Position numbers and translations under genes: made by a program
IMG/VR virus record: IMGVR_UViG_3300022200_003336
Coordinates: 1-24,159 of that record
DNA: 24,159 nucleotides
Reading direction: 5' to 3' (one strand)
DNA from: a virus
The notes under the pieces: generated by a model
Seen by the model: only the letters and a program-made list of their open reading frames with translations
The model's database searches: none
What the model was told of the DNA's origin: nothing
In this document: positions 1-6,442 of the stretch, in pieces
How positions within the stretch are numbered: position 1 is the first letter of the stretch
Layout: every line of letters starts with the position of its first letter

Positions 1-49
1 GACATACTCCGAGAGATACCAAGGAAACAGATATAAAAAACCATTCTAA
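1..49 (+). CDS. 3' end of an unidentified gene (partial)
   Basis: Reading from base 2, an open frame encodes TYSERYQGNRYKKPF and stops at the TAA at 47-49. Its start lies outside the window. The tail is basic and aromatic, but 15 residues are too few to name a family. It sits just before a tail-completion-like gene, so a structural role is possible but unproven. Confidence 0.4.
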   Translation, partial: TYSERYQGNRYKKPF

Positions 50-52
50 AAG

Positions 53-184
53 ATGGCATATTCCAAAAACGAAAAGAAGCTAAAAGCATTTCTAAGCAAG
101 CAAGATGACATTATCAAACCTGATCGAAAAACTAAAGGTAATCCAAGAAGATCATCCGATGATTCGGACCTTCGGCGAGGGTGA
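53..184 (+). CDS. possible tiny basic protein (43 aa), overlapping the next gene
   Basis: An ATG three bases after the previous stop opens a 43-codon frame beginning MAYSKNEKKLKAF and ending in an Arg/Asp-rich tail. The first 52 bases fill an otherwise empty gap, which favours a gene in such a compact genome. The last 80 bases overlap the gene starting at 105 in another frame, which is unusually long for this window. It could be a small Lys-rich virion or leader peptide, or chance. Confidence 0.27.
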   Translation: MAYSKNEKKLKAFLSKQDDIIKPDRKTKGNPRRSSDDSDLRRG

Positions 185-539
185 TATTTATGACTACACC
201 GACAATGGTGGGGAGATAGTATACCCTGTCTTTTGGACGGTAGTAAGGCCTTCGCAGTATTCAAACATGACGATGCGGTACCGCTTGGTTCTTTTGTTTG
301 CGGATCTACTCACGGAGGATAAAAGCAACAGATTGCAGGTTCAAAGTGATCAGCTTCTTGTGGCCTTGGATGTTTTGGCCAAATTAAAATTGGATAACGA
401 TTACAACTTTAATACCCAGCCTCAGGCATCGGTCGAATTCTTCCAAGAACGATTTGATGACTTTACCGCTGGAGTAAGCATCGAAATTGAAGTGACAAGC
501 CCAATGCCTTTGAACCTTTGTCAAGTCCCAACTATTTAA
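105..539 (+). CDS. tail-completion/neck-like structural protein
   Basis: The 144-residue soluble protein has no signal peptide or membrane segment. An in-frame stop at 93-95 leaves ATG 105 as the only start. The middle (about 78-98, LQVQSDQLLVALDVLAKL) looks like a long amphipathic helix. The C-terminal part (FFQERFDDFTAGVSIEIEV, about 111-129) resembles the conserved ERFDD-x-TAG segment seen in small structural proteins of Bacteroidota phages that lie near head-tail joining genes. The size fits tail terminator or neck proteins. Family membership is from memory, and the role is inferred from size, this motif and its place upstream of the lysis genes. Confidence 0.5.
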   Translation: MTLSNLIEKLKVIQEDHPMIRTFGEGDIYDYTDNGGEIVYPVFWTVVRPSQYSNMTMRYRLVLLFADLLTEDKSNRLQVQSDQLLVALDVLAKLKLDNDYNFNTQPQASVEFFQERFDDFTAGVSIEIEVTSPMPLNLCQVPTI

Positions 540-542
540 GAT

Positions 543-743
543 ATGAACCCATTGAAAAGTGATGAACTCGGAGTACCCTCCACCCTGCTTGCAATCTTTG
601 CTAACGTAACTACCATTGCAGGCCTTCAGCTTGTGAACGTAGGTTTAACAATAGTGATATCTATCCTTTCAATAATTTTTCTTTCTTACAAGATAAAGAA
701 CGAAAAGGAGAAAAACGATAAGCACAAAAATGGCGAAGGCTAA
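543..743 (+). CDS. small membrane protein, holin-like
   Basis: The 66-residue protein has two hydrophobic stretches (about 12-26 and 31-50) followed by a highly charged Lys/Glu tail (KIKNEKEKNDKHKNGEG). Small size, a hydrophobic core and a charged cytoplasmic tail, placed shortly before an endolysin, are typical of holins, but holins share no universal motif. The segment STLLAIF near residue 13 recurs in the small membrane protein at 8539-8688. It starts three bases after the previous stop. A membrane anchor with another purpose is the alternative. Confidence 0.5.
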   Translation: MNPLKSDELGVPSTLLAIFANVTTIAGLQLVNVGLTIVISILSIIFLSYKIKNEKEKNDKHKNGEG

Positions 744-849
744 AGTAACTGCTCAGGCTAAAACTAGCTTTGGAAAGAAGCGATCCGGTAAGACAAAGAA
801 AACCCCGAAGGGTAGCAAGGTAAAAAAATATAGAGGTCAAGGCCGATGA
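730..849 (+). CDS. tiny Lys/Arg-rich protein (39 aa)
   Basis: ATG 730 opens a 39-codon frame that overlaps the end of the preceding membrane protein gene by 14 bases and shares ATGA with the amidase start at 846. The product is very basic (AKAKVTAQAKTSFGKKRSGK at the start) and ends KKYRGQGR. Tiny basic proteins with a C-terminal YRGQG-type end are common in Bacteroidota phages; nucleic-acid binding is a guess from charge. The tight overlaps on both sides and the absence of any other frame covering 744-845 support it as a real gene. Confidence 0.7.
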   Translation: MAKAKVTAQAKTSFGKKRSGKTKKTPKGSKVKKYRGQGR

Positions 850-1268
850 AAAGAAGCATAAAATTTATCGCTATTCACTGCACGGCTACCCAGCCAAGTG
901 CAACCGTGGCAGCTATTCAAAGGCATTGGAAAGATACCCTTGGATGGAAGTCACCGGGGTACCACCTGCTAATCGAAACTAACGGCACTATTCACCGTTT
1001 GCTGCCGTTTGATGGTGTGGCAAATGGGGTAAAAGGTTTTAACAACCATAGCGTTCACATCTCATATATTGGAGGGATAACCAAAGAAGGCAAGCCCGTA
1101 GATAACAGAACTGCTGCGCAAAAAGAAGCTATTTTGTTGTGCATAAATGAGGTGATTGAATGGTCAGATAATAAGTGTTTAATCATTCAAGGACACCGGG
1201 ACTTTCCTAACGCTAATAAAGCTTGCCCTTGTTTTGATGCAAAGGCAGAATACCGGAGCATCGTATGA
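846..1268 (+). CDS. N-acetylmuramoyl-L-alanine amidase (endolysin)
   Basis: This 140-residue enzyme resembles type 2 zinc amidases of the T7 lysozyme kind, which cut the bond between N-acetylmuramic acid and L-alanine in peptidoglycan. Visible zinc-site residues are His11 (IHCTAT), His117 (GHRDF) and Cys129 (ACPCF); Tyr39 in PGYH matches the active-site tyrosine region of T7 lysozyme. It is a single catalytic domain with no signal peptide or separate wall-binding domain, so it would need a holin to reach the wall. Small membrane proteins lie on both sides, forming a lysis cassette. Overlaps are ATGA-type with both neighbours. Confidence 0.9.
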   Translation: MKRSIKFIAIHCTATQPSATVAAIQRHWKDTLGWKSPGYHLLIETNGTIHRLLPFDGVANGVKGFNNHSVHISYIGGITKEGKPVDNRTAAQKEAILLCINEVIEWSDNKCLIIQGHRDFPNANKACPCFDAKAEYRSIV

Positions 1269-1453
1269 AGGTAACTAACATAAAGCAATGGAAAACCACG
1301 GCCTTGGGCTTAGTTATTATCGTTGCCTCAATAGCTTCGGTATTTGTTAAGGGATTATCTTGGGCGGATGCTTCTTTCGGGATCGGGATCGGGGTAGTGC
1401 TTATGTTCAGCCCTGATGCTATACTTTCCAAATTCGACAAATTTGTTAAATAG
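1265..1453 (+). CDS. holin-like membrane protein
   Basis: The 62-residue protein has a positively charged start (MKVTNIKQWK) and two hydrophobic segments (about 12-29 and 36-48) separated by a short polar turn (KGLSWAD), then a Lys-rich end. Two-helix proteins of this size next to an endolysin are the usual picture of a class II holin. Its ATG overlaps the amidase stop (ATGA), so the two are probably co-translated. This is a better holin candidate than the protein at 543-743 because it directly follows the amidase. Confidence 0.6.
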   Translation: MKVTNIKQWKTTALGLVIIVASIASVFVKGLSWADASFGIGIGVVLMFSPDAILSKFDKFVK

Positions 1454-1468
1454 GTTTAACCTTATCAA

Positions 1469-2350
1469 ATGAAATTAAGCAAAGTATCCCGAAACCTTCA
1501 CACCTTGGAACTAGGCAAAGAGGAAAGTAACCTTGCAATTATATCGGATCTACATTGGGACAACCCTAAGTGTGATCGAGTAATGCTTAAAAGACATCTA
1601 GACTATTGTCTTGAAAATGAAATACCTGTGATGATCGTAGGGGATACATTTTGTTTAATGCAAGGCCGTGGAGATCGTAGGGGGAACAAGAGCGATATCC
1701 TTCCTGAGCATAACAACGCAAAGTATCTTGATAGTGTGGTAGATACTGCGGTAGAATGGTTCAGCCCTTACGCTTCAATTCTCACGGTGATCGGATACGG
1801 CAACCACGAGACCGGGATAATTAAATACCAAGAAACAGATTTGCTTCAGAGGTTTGTTGATTTAATGAACTACAAAAACAAGAGCAATATTTTTACCGGA
1901 GGTTACGGGGGTTGGATAATTATTAAAAAAGAATTAAAGGGAAACACTACTATGAGCAAGCTATTGAAGTATTTTCATGGCAGTTCAGGCGGTGGAATTG
2001 TTACACGAGGTGCTATAAATCTTACTAGGGCTTTAGAAATTTACGAGAATATGGACATATTTGTTATGGGCCATATACACGAAAATTCGTGCAGAAATGA
2101 TGTTCGGGATTCTGTTCAATACAATACCGGAAAGAGAAATTACGAGTTAATTCAAAAGCAAATTCACTTGGCTATAACCGGTACTTATAAGGAAGAATAC
2201 GTGGACGGCTTTGGTGGTTGGCACGTTGAAAGAGGGGCACCGGTAAAACCTTTGGGTGGGCGAATCTTGACCTTAACGGGTAGAAGATATCGGCAAGAAG
2301 ATTCAGATCATTACGAAGTCTTAATTGATTCACACAAATTCCCGTTATGA
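1469..2350 (+). CDS. calcineurin-like metallophosphoesterase
   Basis: The 293-residue protein shows the ordered motifs of the calcineurin-like phosphoesterase fold: DLHWD (27-31), GDTF (58-61), GNHE (111-114), a lone His in YFHG (170) and GHIHE (201-205). These residues bind two metal ions and cleave phosphoester bonds, with substrates ranging from nucleotides to nucleic acids and proteins. The substrate is not evident. No membrane segment or signal peptide is seen. It lies 15 bases after the holin-like gene and overlaps the next gene by four bases. Whether it belongs to lysis, nucleotide or DNA metabolism cannot be decided from context. Confidence 0.88.
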   Translation: MKLSKVSRNLHTLELGKEESNLAIISDLHWDNPKCDRVMLKRHLDYCLENEIPVMIVGDTFCLMQGRGDRRGNKSDILPEHNNAKYLDSVVDTAVEWFSPYASILTVIGYGNHETGIIKYQETDLLQRFVDLMNYKNKSNIFTGGYGGWIIIKKELKGNTTMSKLLKYFHGSSGGGIVTRGAINLTRALEIYENMDIFVMGHIHENSCRNDVRDSVQYNTGKRNYELIQKQIHLAITGTYKEEYVDGFGGWHVERGAPVKPLGGRILTLTGRRYRQEDSDHYEVLIDSHKFPL

Positions 2351-2568
2351 AAGCTACCCTTATATTTAATCTTCCTGAAGAAAGTCACGAGTTTGATAAC
2401 GCAACGCAGGGTAGTAAAATGCGTTCAGTCCTATGGGACTTTGACCAGTGGCTGCGATCTAAGGTAAAGTATGAAGACCTAACCGATGAGCAATATCAAG
2501 TCTATCAAGGGTGCAGAGATCATTTGCGAACTTTACTTTACGAAGAAAATTTAGATATTGAAGGGTAA
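2347..2568 (+). CDS. small conserved phage protein, unknown function
   Basis: The 73-residue acidic protein begins MKATLIFNLPEESHEFDNA and has a central WDFDQWLRSKVKY segment. It resembles small proteins common in phages that start K-x-x-x-x-FNLPEE and carry a WDF-x-QWLR motif; no biochemical role is known to me. It is probably helical and cytoplasmic. It overlaps the phosphoesterase gene by four bases and the next gene by one, so it is expressed with the lysis block. Confidence 0.7.
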   Translation: MKATLIFNLPEESHEFDNATQGSKMRSVLWDFDQWLRSKVKYEDLTDEQYQVYQGCRDHLRTLLYEENLDIEG

Positions 2569-3104
2569 TGGACAGAGAACAAACAAGGATAGCAGCAATC
2601 TTCTTTTTAATCGGGGCCGTGGTGGCTATTATCCTATTCCCAAAAAGGGAGCTGGAGACAGTTTACAAAACGAAATATGATCGATTGACCGACACCCTAT
2701 ACATCACCTCCACGGACACGGTTTACATTCCTAAAACTAAGATAAAAACCAAAGTTTTGAGAGATACAATCCTTCTTGAATATAAGCCTAAAATTAGCCT
2801 GTTTGAGACCACTTTTCCTTTCGACTATGGAAGTACTAAGGTAAGTGGAGAAGTCCTTGGAGAGGTGCTTAAAATGACCGCTACGAATGACTACGCTGTG
2901 CCCGTGGTAACCAACACGATCACCGAGACAAAAACCGAGACTATAATAAAGAAGAGCAAAGGAATTTATTTAGGCGCAGGGGTTAACTCCTTGTTACAAC
3001 CGAGCGCAAAAGTAGGCTACTTAGATAACAAGTACCTGTTTCAATATCAGTTCCAGCCTTTGGAAAAAATACACACGCTAAGTGTAAGTAAAAAACTATT
3101 CTGA
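2568..3104 (+). CDS. N-terminally anchored envelope protein, possible spanin
   Basis: The 178-residue protein has one N-terminal membrane segment (about 8-24) followed by Lys/Arg, then a long Thr/Lys-rich region of alternating residues (30-130), and a C-terminal part (about 131-178) with alternating hydrophobic strands ending in a terminal Phe (SVSKKLF). That end resembles the last strand of outer-membrane proteins. An inner-membrane anchor plus a segment able to reach the outer membrane, next to endolysin and holin genes, is what a one-piece spanin would need. No lipobox or spanin family is recognised. Related anchored proteins of unknown function are known near lysis genes in Bacteroidota phages. 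Confidence 0.55.
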   Translation: MDREQTRIAAIFFLIGAVVAIILFPKRELETVYKTKYDRLTDTLYITSTDTVYIPKTKIKTKVLRDTILLEYKPKISLFETTFPFDYGSTKVSGEVLGEVLKMTATNDYAVPVVTNTITETKTETIIKKSKGIYLGAGVNSLLQPSAKVGYLDNKYLFQYQFQPLEKIHTLSVSKKLF

Positions 3105-3349
3105 TGTGGATCGAGATTGACGTGATGCTGGCGGGAAGCACGATGGACTGGAAGGAACTTGGCCTTGAGGTAAAGCACGAGTTCAGTAAAAGGATGGTGC
3201 GGGTAAAGGATGTGGCTTACGTTCAAGAGCTGGTGCACGATATACAAGTAATTTTCTTTTACGATAACACCTCTTGCCTGATCCGTGGTACCTATGCCGA
3301 AATCCGAGATGAGCTGATCCACCTTAGCCAAGATGAGGAATTCGATTAA
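3104..3349 (+). CDS. small protein of unknown function
   Basis: The 81-residue protein begins MWIEIDVMLAGSTMDWKELG and ends with an acidic tail (SQDEEFD). The mix of short strands and a helix suggests a small folded domain without membrane segments. No family is recognised. Its ATG overlaps the previous stop by one base and it is the last gene before the gene-free region, so it closes the lysis transcription unit. Confidence 0.6.
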   Translation: MWIEIDVMLAGSTMDWKELGLEVKHEFSKRMVRVKDVAYVQELVHDIQVIFFYDNTSCLIRGTYAEIRDELIHLSQDEEFD

Positions 3350-3392
3350 CTTATAAGGTAACAAGCCTTTAATTTTTTTGAACTCAAAGGTT

Positions 3393-3451
3393 GGTTTTGT
3401 CGGATATATCCTTCATTAAGCTGCATTAATGCAGGTTTTGTCGGATATGTC
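3393..3451 (+). repeat. direct repeat pair GGTTTTGTCGGATATnTC flanking a palindrome
   Basis: Copies at 3393-3410 and 3434-3451 match at 17 of 18 bases and start 41 bases apart, about four helical turns. Between them lies the perfect palindrome CTGCATTAATGCAG (3421-3434), whose last base is shared with the second copy. This arrangement suggests cooperative binding by a regulator or initiator; no matching protein can be named. Confidence 0.7.
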
Positions 3452-3479
3452 GTACATTTAGTGAATTTTTGGGACAAGC

Positions 3480-3551
3480 GTAGACGGATTGTCTACAGTT
3501 CAAAGGTAAAAAACTGCAAAATTTACCCTAGTACTTCGGAAAGCTTCCGAA
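3480..3551 (+). repeat. two short inverted repeats (hairpins)
   Basis: GTAGAC at 3480-3485 pairs with GTCTAC at 3491-3496 around a five-base loop. TTCGGAA at 3535-3541 pairs with TTCCGAA at 3545-3551 around AGC. Neither is followed directly by a T-run, so they are not classic terminators. They may be protein sites or RNA structures. Confidence 0.5.
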
Positions 3552-3595
3552 AAATTGCATGAATTTTTACTAAAAGTGGCGGATCTGCCATACTT

Positions 3596-3623
3596 ACCCG
3601 GCCCTTCTTTGGGTTATTTTTTT
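3596..3623 (+). terminator. weak candidate terminator before the early promoter
   Basis: A four-pair stem ACCC/GGGT (3596-3599 with 3611-3614) is followed by TA and seven T. The stem is short, but the position between the lysis block and the early promoter is where an end of transcription is expected. Confidence 0.3.
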
Positions 3624-3673
3624 GGGATTGAGAAAAAAAATCAACTTTTGTGAGATTTATTTTTAGAAATATG

Positions 3674-3703
3674 TTGGAATTTAATTTATTTGTTTTAATT
3701 TTG
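3674..3703 (+). promoter_or_regulatory. Bacteroidota-type promoter P1 (TTG-N19-TAATTTTG)
   Basis: TTG at 3674-3676 and TAATTTTG at 3696-3703 are separated by 19 bases. This fits the Bacteroidota primary sigma consensus (TTTG near -33, TAnnTTTG near -7). The same spacing and flanks occur at 5693-5722 and 7105-7134. It would start the early transcript about 35 bases before the gene at 3744. Confidence 0.7.
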
Positions 3704-3743
3704 AATCAGTAATTAATCAAACAAAAACCAAAACACATACAAA

Positions 3744-3995
3744 ATGCACGATTCAGAAAATTACTTCGACCAAGAAATCACCTTCAGCTACGAAGACAGG
3801 GATTACCTGTGGGTGGGTGACTACACGATTGAAACCTACGGCGAAGAGGAAAGCGAGTACGCTCCAGCCTATGGCGAAATGGAAGTCAAGATAGATCACA
3901 CATACAGTCTCATGTCTTATGAGGATGGAATTGAAATAAAGCCAACCGAGTCTATGCTCATGGCTTTAGAATTAGAAATTGAACGCAATCATTAA
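3744..3995 (+). CDS. small acidic early protein, unknown function
   Basis: The 83-residue protein is rich in Glu, Asp and Tyr (FDQEITFSYEDRDYLW near the start) with no membrane segment. It is the first gene after promoter P1, a position often used by phages for host-takeover or DNA-mimic proteins, but nothing specific identifies it. The start follows an A/C-rich leader rather than a Shine-Dalgarno sequence. It precedes the ERF gene by 12 bases. Confidence 0.65.
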   Translation: MHDSENYFDQEITFSYEDRDYLWVGDYTIETYGEEESEYAPAYGEMEVKIDHTYSLMSYEDGIEIKPTESMLMALELEIERNH

Positions 3996-4007
3996 ACCAA
4001 AAACCAA

Positions 4008-4559
4008 ATGAACACATCACCAAGTATTACCAATCTAACTCAAGGCCTAGCCAAGTTTCACGCAATGGTAGGCCGCATCTCAAAGGATGCAAAGAACCCC
4101 TTCTTTAAATCTAATTATGCAAGCCTACCGCACATCATTACGGAGGTAGCTGAGCCACTAGAAAAAGCAGGGCTAGTGCTGAGTCAGTTCCCAAATGGAG
4201 ACGGGCTTACCACGATGCTAATCCACGCAGAAAGCGGAGAGTTTATTTCAGCTACCTACACGTTGCAGGTGGTAAGGCAGAACGATCCACAGGCGCAAGG
4301 ATCTGCGATCAGCTACGCAAGGCGATATGCGATTACAAGCATCCTTAACCTAGCCATTGCCGATGATGATGCGGAGGCAGCAACTCGCCCGGTAAGGCAG
4401 GCACCAGCACCTAGCAAGGTACCACCTACGGAAGCTCAGTTTGCTGGGATAGTTCAGTACTTGAACGGGACACCTGAGCAGCAGAAGGCAGCCAAGGAGG
4501 CACTAAAAAAATACACGTTAACCAAAGATCAAACAGACACCTTAGACGGGCTACTATGA
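4008..4559 (+). CDS. ERF-family single-strand annealing protein
   Basis: The 183-residue protein has the ERF hallmarks: NPFFKSNYASLPHI (30-43), HAESGE (73-78), then QAQGSAISYARRYAITSIL (95-113) and the acidic ADDDAEA (118-124). ERF proteins bind single-stranded DNA and anneal complementary strands during phage recombination, acting like RecT or Red beta. The C-terminal part (about 130-183) is a Pro/Ala linker and a short helical domain. It is followed by a Gp157-like gene with an ATGA overlap, the usual partner order in recombination modules. Confidence 0.92.
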   Translation: MNTSPSITNLTQGLAKFHAMVGRISKDAKNPFFKSNYASLPHIITEVAEPLEKAGLVLSQFPNGDGLTTMLIHAESGEFISATYTLQVVRQNDPQAQGSAISYARRYAITSILNLAIADDDAEAATRPVRQAPAPSKVPPTEAQFAGIVQYLNGTPEQQKAAKEALKKYTLTKDQTDTLDGLL

Positions 4560-5038
4560 ATTTATATGAAATCACAAGGGAGGCCCAAGAGCTGGCCTTC
4601 CTACTAGAAACAGACGAGCTTACTCCCGAGCTGGAGGCAGCACTACTCATCAACCAAGATCAGCTACAAGCCAAGGCGGGGAACTATGCCAAGGTGATCG
4701 CCAACATCCAAAGCGATAGCGATTCAATCGATGCCGAAATCAAGAGATTGAAGGCGATGAAGGATACTAAGGACAGATCCATAAGCAGGCTAAAAGAAGC
4801 CCTCAGGGATGCGATGCTGGTAAGCGGTATAGACAAGATCGAGTCAAGCCTATTTAAGCTATCCTTGCGAAGATCTGAAGCCGTGGAGGTGGATGTAGTA
4901 GAAGCCCTGCCCAATGCTTTTCAGAATATCAAGAACGTAGTGACTGCCGATAAGCTAGCCATCAAGGAGGCGATCAAAAGAGGAGAGAACGTAATGGGTG
5001 CAAGGATAGTTGAAAACTTTAACCTTCAGATTAAATGA
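4556..5038 (+). CDS. siphovirus Gp157-family protein
   Basis: The 160-residue protein starts with a helical segment (MNLYEITREAQELAFLLE), has a coiled-coil-like middle (about 50-85, IDAEIKRLKAMKDTKDRSIS), and a C-terminal strand-rich part with LSLRRSEAVEVDV and FNLQIK. This arrangement matches the siphovirus Gp157 family. That family lies beside single-strand annealing proteins and is thought to take part in recombination or phage resistance; its biochemistry is unclear. It overlaps ERF upstream and the next gene downstream by ATGA. Confidence 0.85.
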   Translation: MNLYEITREAQELAFLLETDELTPELEAALLINQDQLQAKAGNYAKVIANIQSDSDSIDAEIKRLKAMKDTKDRSISRLKEALRDAMLVSGIDKIESSLFKLSLRRSEAVEVDVVEALPNAFQNIKNVVTADKLAIKEAIKRGENVMGARIVENFNLQIK

Positions 5039-5235
5039 GTCCTGATATCACAATGTGCCTAGGGACAGACTGTCCCCATAAAGAAAGTTGTTATAGGTAC
5101 ACAGACTTGGTAAGTCAGTATCAATCCTACTTTAAAGAACCACCAATCAAGGATGGGAAGTGTGATATGTATTGGGGAGAAAATCAAATTAATATTTGGA
5201 ATCAAATAAACGAAATAATCGAAACGAAAAAATGA
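5035..5235 (+). CDS. small Cys-rich, probably zinc-binding protein
   Basis: The 66-residue protein has four Cys (CLGTDCPHKESC in the first 20 residues and GKCDMYWG later) and a central YQSYFKEPPIKDGKCD segment. Phages of Bacteroidota commonly carry small proteins with this C-x4-C-x5-C ... KDGKCD pattern. The spacing suggests one zinc site, but the function is unknown. It is linked by ATGA overlaps to the Gp157-like gene and to the next small frame. Confidence 0.75.
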   Translation: MSPDITMCLGTDCPHKESCYRYTDLVSQYQSYFKEPPIKDGKCDMYWGENQINIWNQINEIIETKK

Positions 5236-5375
5236 ATTATTTATACCTCGGAAAATTTATAAAGCGGCCCGGTGATCTTGCCCCTAAGGGGGTGAGGTCT
5301 ACCTGCCAAAACGAAAAGCTACCTTTTAACGAAACCTTTGAACGGATATGGCAACTTGCAAGCACGAAGAACTAG
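5232..5375 (+). CDS. small protein (47 aa), unknown function
   Basis: ATG 5232 overlaps the previous stop (ATGA) and opens a 47-codon frame starting MNYLYLGKFIKRPGDLAPKG. It overlaps the following HTH gene by 28 bases. It fills an otherwise empty 110-base gap in a compact operon, which supports translation. No family is recognised. Confidence 0.55.
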   Translation: MNYLYLGKFIKRPGDLAPKGVRSTCQNEKLPFNETFERIWQLASTKN

Positions 5376-5689
5376 CACCGGTGGTACGAGACCTGTACAT
5401 CGAAGGCTTTACTAGAAAGAGAATAAGTGAGATGCTAAAAGTAGATCAGGACTTGATAGGTTACATCCTTTACATCCAGCTAAAGATTCACGAGCGGTAC
5501 CCAAGAAAGCAGACTGGAGAGGATCTACTTGAATGCCTACCAAAGGAAAAGGTGGCTAAGATTATAATGCTGGCTTCCTTCGGGTACACCAACAAAGAGA
5601 TTGCGGAGGATCAGGATCTGCCGCACCGGGATGTAAACAAAATAGTTACGGTAGCATTGAAAAAAAAATTAATAAAAAAGTTTTGCTAA
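5348..5689 (+). CDS. helix-turn-helix protein (113 aa)
   Basis: Two segments have helix-turn-helix character: about 13-40 (DLYIEGFTRKRISEMLKVD) and about 75-105 (FGYTNKEIAEDQDLPHRDVN). Each follows the pattern of a helix, a G-[YF]-T-x-K-x-I turn and a recognition helix, as in MerR/sigma region 4-like DNA-binding modules. It is probably a transcription regulator of the early region. It is the last gene before promoter P2, which starts four bases after its stop. Confidence 0.65.
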   Translation: MATCKHEELAPVVRDLYIEGFTRKRISEMLKVDQDLIGYILYIQLKIHERYPRKQTGEDLLECLPKEKVAKIIMLASFGYTNKEIAEDQDLPHRDVNKIVTVALKKKLIKKFC

Positions 5690-5692
5690 ATG

Positions 5693-5722
5693 TTGGAATC
5701 TAAGAAATATGTTATATATTTG
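5693..5722 (+). promoter_or_regulatory. Bacteroidota-type promoter P2 (TTG-N19-TATATTTG)
   Basis: TTG at 5693-5695 and TATATTTG at 5715-5722 are 19 bases apart. The element starts ATGTTGGAAT and ends TTTGAAT exactly like P1. It would drive a short series of tiny genes beginning at 5755. Confidence 0.75.
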
Positions 5723-5754
5723 AATATCAAAACAGCAACACAAAACCAAATCAC

Positions 5755-5892
5755 ATGAAAACTCTAAAATTTAAAACGGCTTTAAAACAGATCCAGCAGG
5801 GAAAAATCGAATGCGTAACCGATCTAAAAATCGGATATGTAGAAATTTTTAACCTTAGCTCAAGAAAAAGAAATTTTATCGAAATAGTTTAA
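5755..5892 (+). CDS. tiny early protein (45 aa)
   Basis: ATG 5755 opens a 45-codon frame (MKTLKFKTALKQIQQGKIEC at the start) and ends FIEIV. It lies 32 bases downstream of promoter P2 and follows an A/C-rich leader (CACAAAACCAAATCAC). The product is basic, with an amphipathic first half and a strand-like second half. No family is recognised. Confidence 0.6.
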   Translation: MKTLKFKTALKQIQQGKIECVTDLKIGYVEIFNLSSRKRNFIEIV

Positions 5893-5903
5893 GTAAAATA
5901 ATC

Positions 5904-6041
5904 ATGAAAAATTTACAAGCAGCCCAAATCATTGATAAAGAACTTTTATCCCTTTACAGCCAAGCTTTAAAGATGATCCCAAATTCATTAGCTCAATTAA
6001 AAGTAAGATCTAGAATTAACGAAATTTTATCAAACAAATAA
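5904..6041 (+). CDS. tiny early helical protein (45 aa)
   Basis: ATG 5904 opens a 45-codon frame starting MKNLQAAQIIDKELLSLYSQ and ending NEILSNK. The whole product looks like two amphipathic helices. It sits 11 bases after the preceding tiny gene and three bases before the next one, in the same apparent transcript from P2. Function unknown. Confidence 0.6.
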   Translation: MKNLQAAQIIDKELLSLYSQALKMIPNSLAQLKVRSRINEILSNK

Positions 6042-6044
6042 CCC

Positions 6045-6314
6045 ATGGAATTTACATCAGTCGCTTACCTCGAAGCCAAAGGAAAATCACTCGTTTGGAT
6101 GGCCTACGCAAATGATTTTGCAGGCGAAGAAATAATGGAGGAGGGATTCAACCCAAATTCAGGATACGTTTACCTCGCTTTAGGAAACGGAACTACGATT
6201 GCTTCTGCATTCGGTCAAGATGTTGAATACATCATTTACGATTTCGAAACGGATGAAGAAATGACCTTCGATTCATTCGAAGAGTTGGAAAATTATTGGA
6301 TCAATCAAAATTAA
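6045..6314 (+). CDS. small acidic protein, unknown function
   Basis: The 89-residue protein is strongly acidic (EEIMEEGFNPNSG, then FETDEEMTFDSFEELENYW near the end), with strands and no membrane segment. Composition and size recall the first early protein at 3744-3995, although no residue-by-residue similarity is clear. An inhibitor or DNA-mimic role is only a guess. It lies in the P2 transcript. Confidence 0.6.
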   Translation: MEFTSVAYLEAKGKSLVWMAYANDFAGEEIMEEGFNPNSGYVYLALGNGTTIASAFGQDVEYIIYDFETDEEMTFDSFEELENYWINQN

Positions 6315-6322
6315 AAACCATC

Positions 6323-6424
6323 ATGAAAAAAGCAGTTCAAATCACAGGCAAAATCCTTTATTTCATCATTGCCTTATCACCAATCTTTGCCCTTGGCTAT
6401 ATGCTAGGGATGAAATTATCATAA
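6323..6424 (+). CDS. tiny membrane peptide (33 aa)
   Basis: ATG 6323 opens a 33-codon frame with a basic start (MKKAVQITGK) and one hydrophobic segment (about 11-30, ILYFIIALSPIFALGYMLGM). Single-pass peptides like this occur in early regions of many phages, often acting on host membrane proteins; no specific role is evident here. It lies nine bases after the preceding gene, in an otherwise unfilled 128-base gap. Confidence 0.55.
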   Translation: MKKAVQITGKILYFIIALSPIFALGYMLGMKLS

Positions 6425-6442
6425 ACCAAAACCAAAAAGCAA

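Larger units (their letters stand above)
3350..3743 (+). other. 394-base gene-free region with repeats and palindromes
   Basis: No frame on either strand looks coding. It holds an imperfect 18-base direct repeat (3393-3410 and 3434-3451), a perfect 14-base palindrome between them (3421-3434), two hairpins (3480-3496 and 3535-3551), a weak terminator candidate (3596-3623), an A/T-rich stretch, and an early promoter (3674-3703). It separates the lysis block from the replication block. An operator, replication origin or transcription boundary are all possible. Confidence 0.75.

Noticed and set aside
46-264. Minus-strand frame of 72 codons
   Set aside because: Overlaps a better + strand gene, and its product has no folded-domain character; all convincing genes are on the + strand.
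1469-2350. Phosphoesterase as part of the DNA modification pathway
   Set aside because: It is more than 9 kb from the cassette, within the lysis block, and nothing links it to modified bases.
3421-3434. Palindrome as an attachment site
   Set aside because: No integrase gene and no tRNA-like sequence is nearby, so att is unsupported; recorded as a possible operator or origin element.
3535-3551. Hairpin as a terminator of the lysis block
   Set aside because: It is followed by A-rich sequence, not a T-run.
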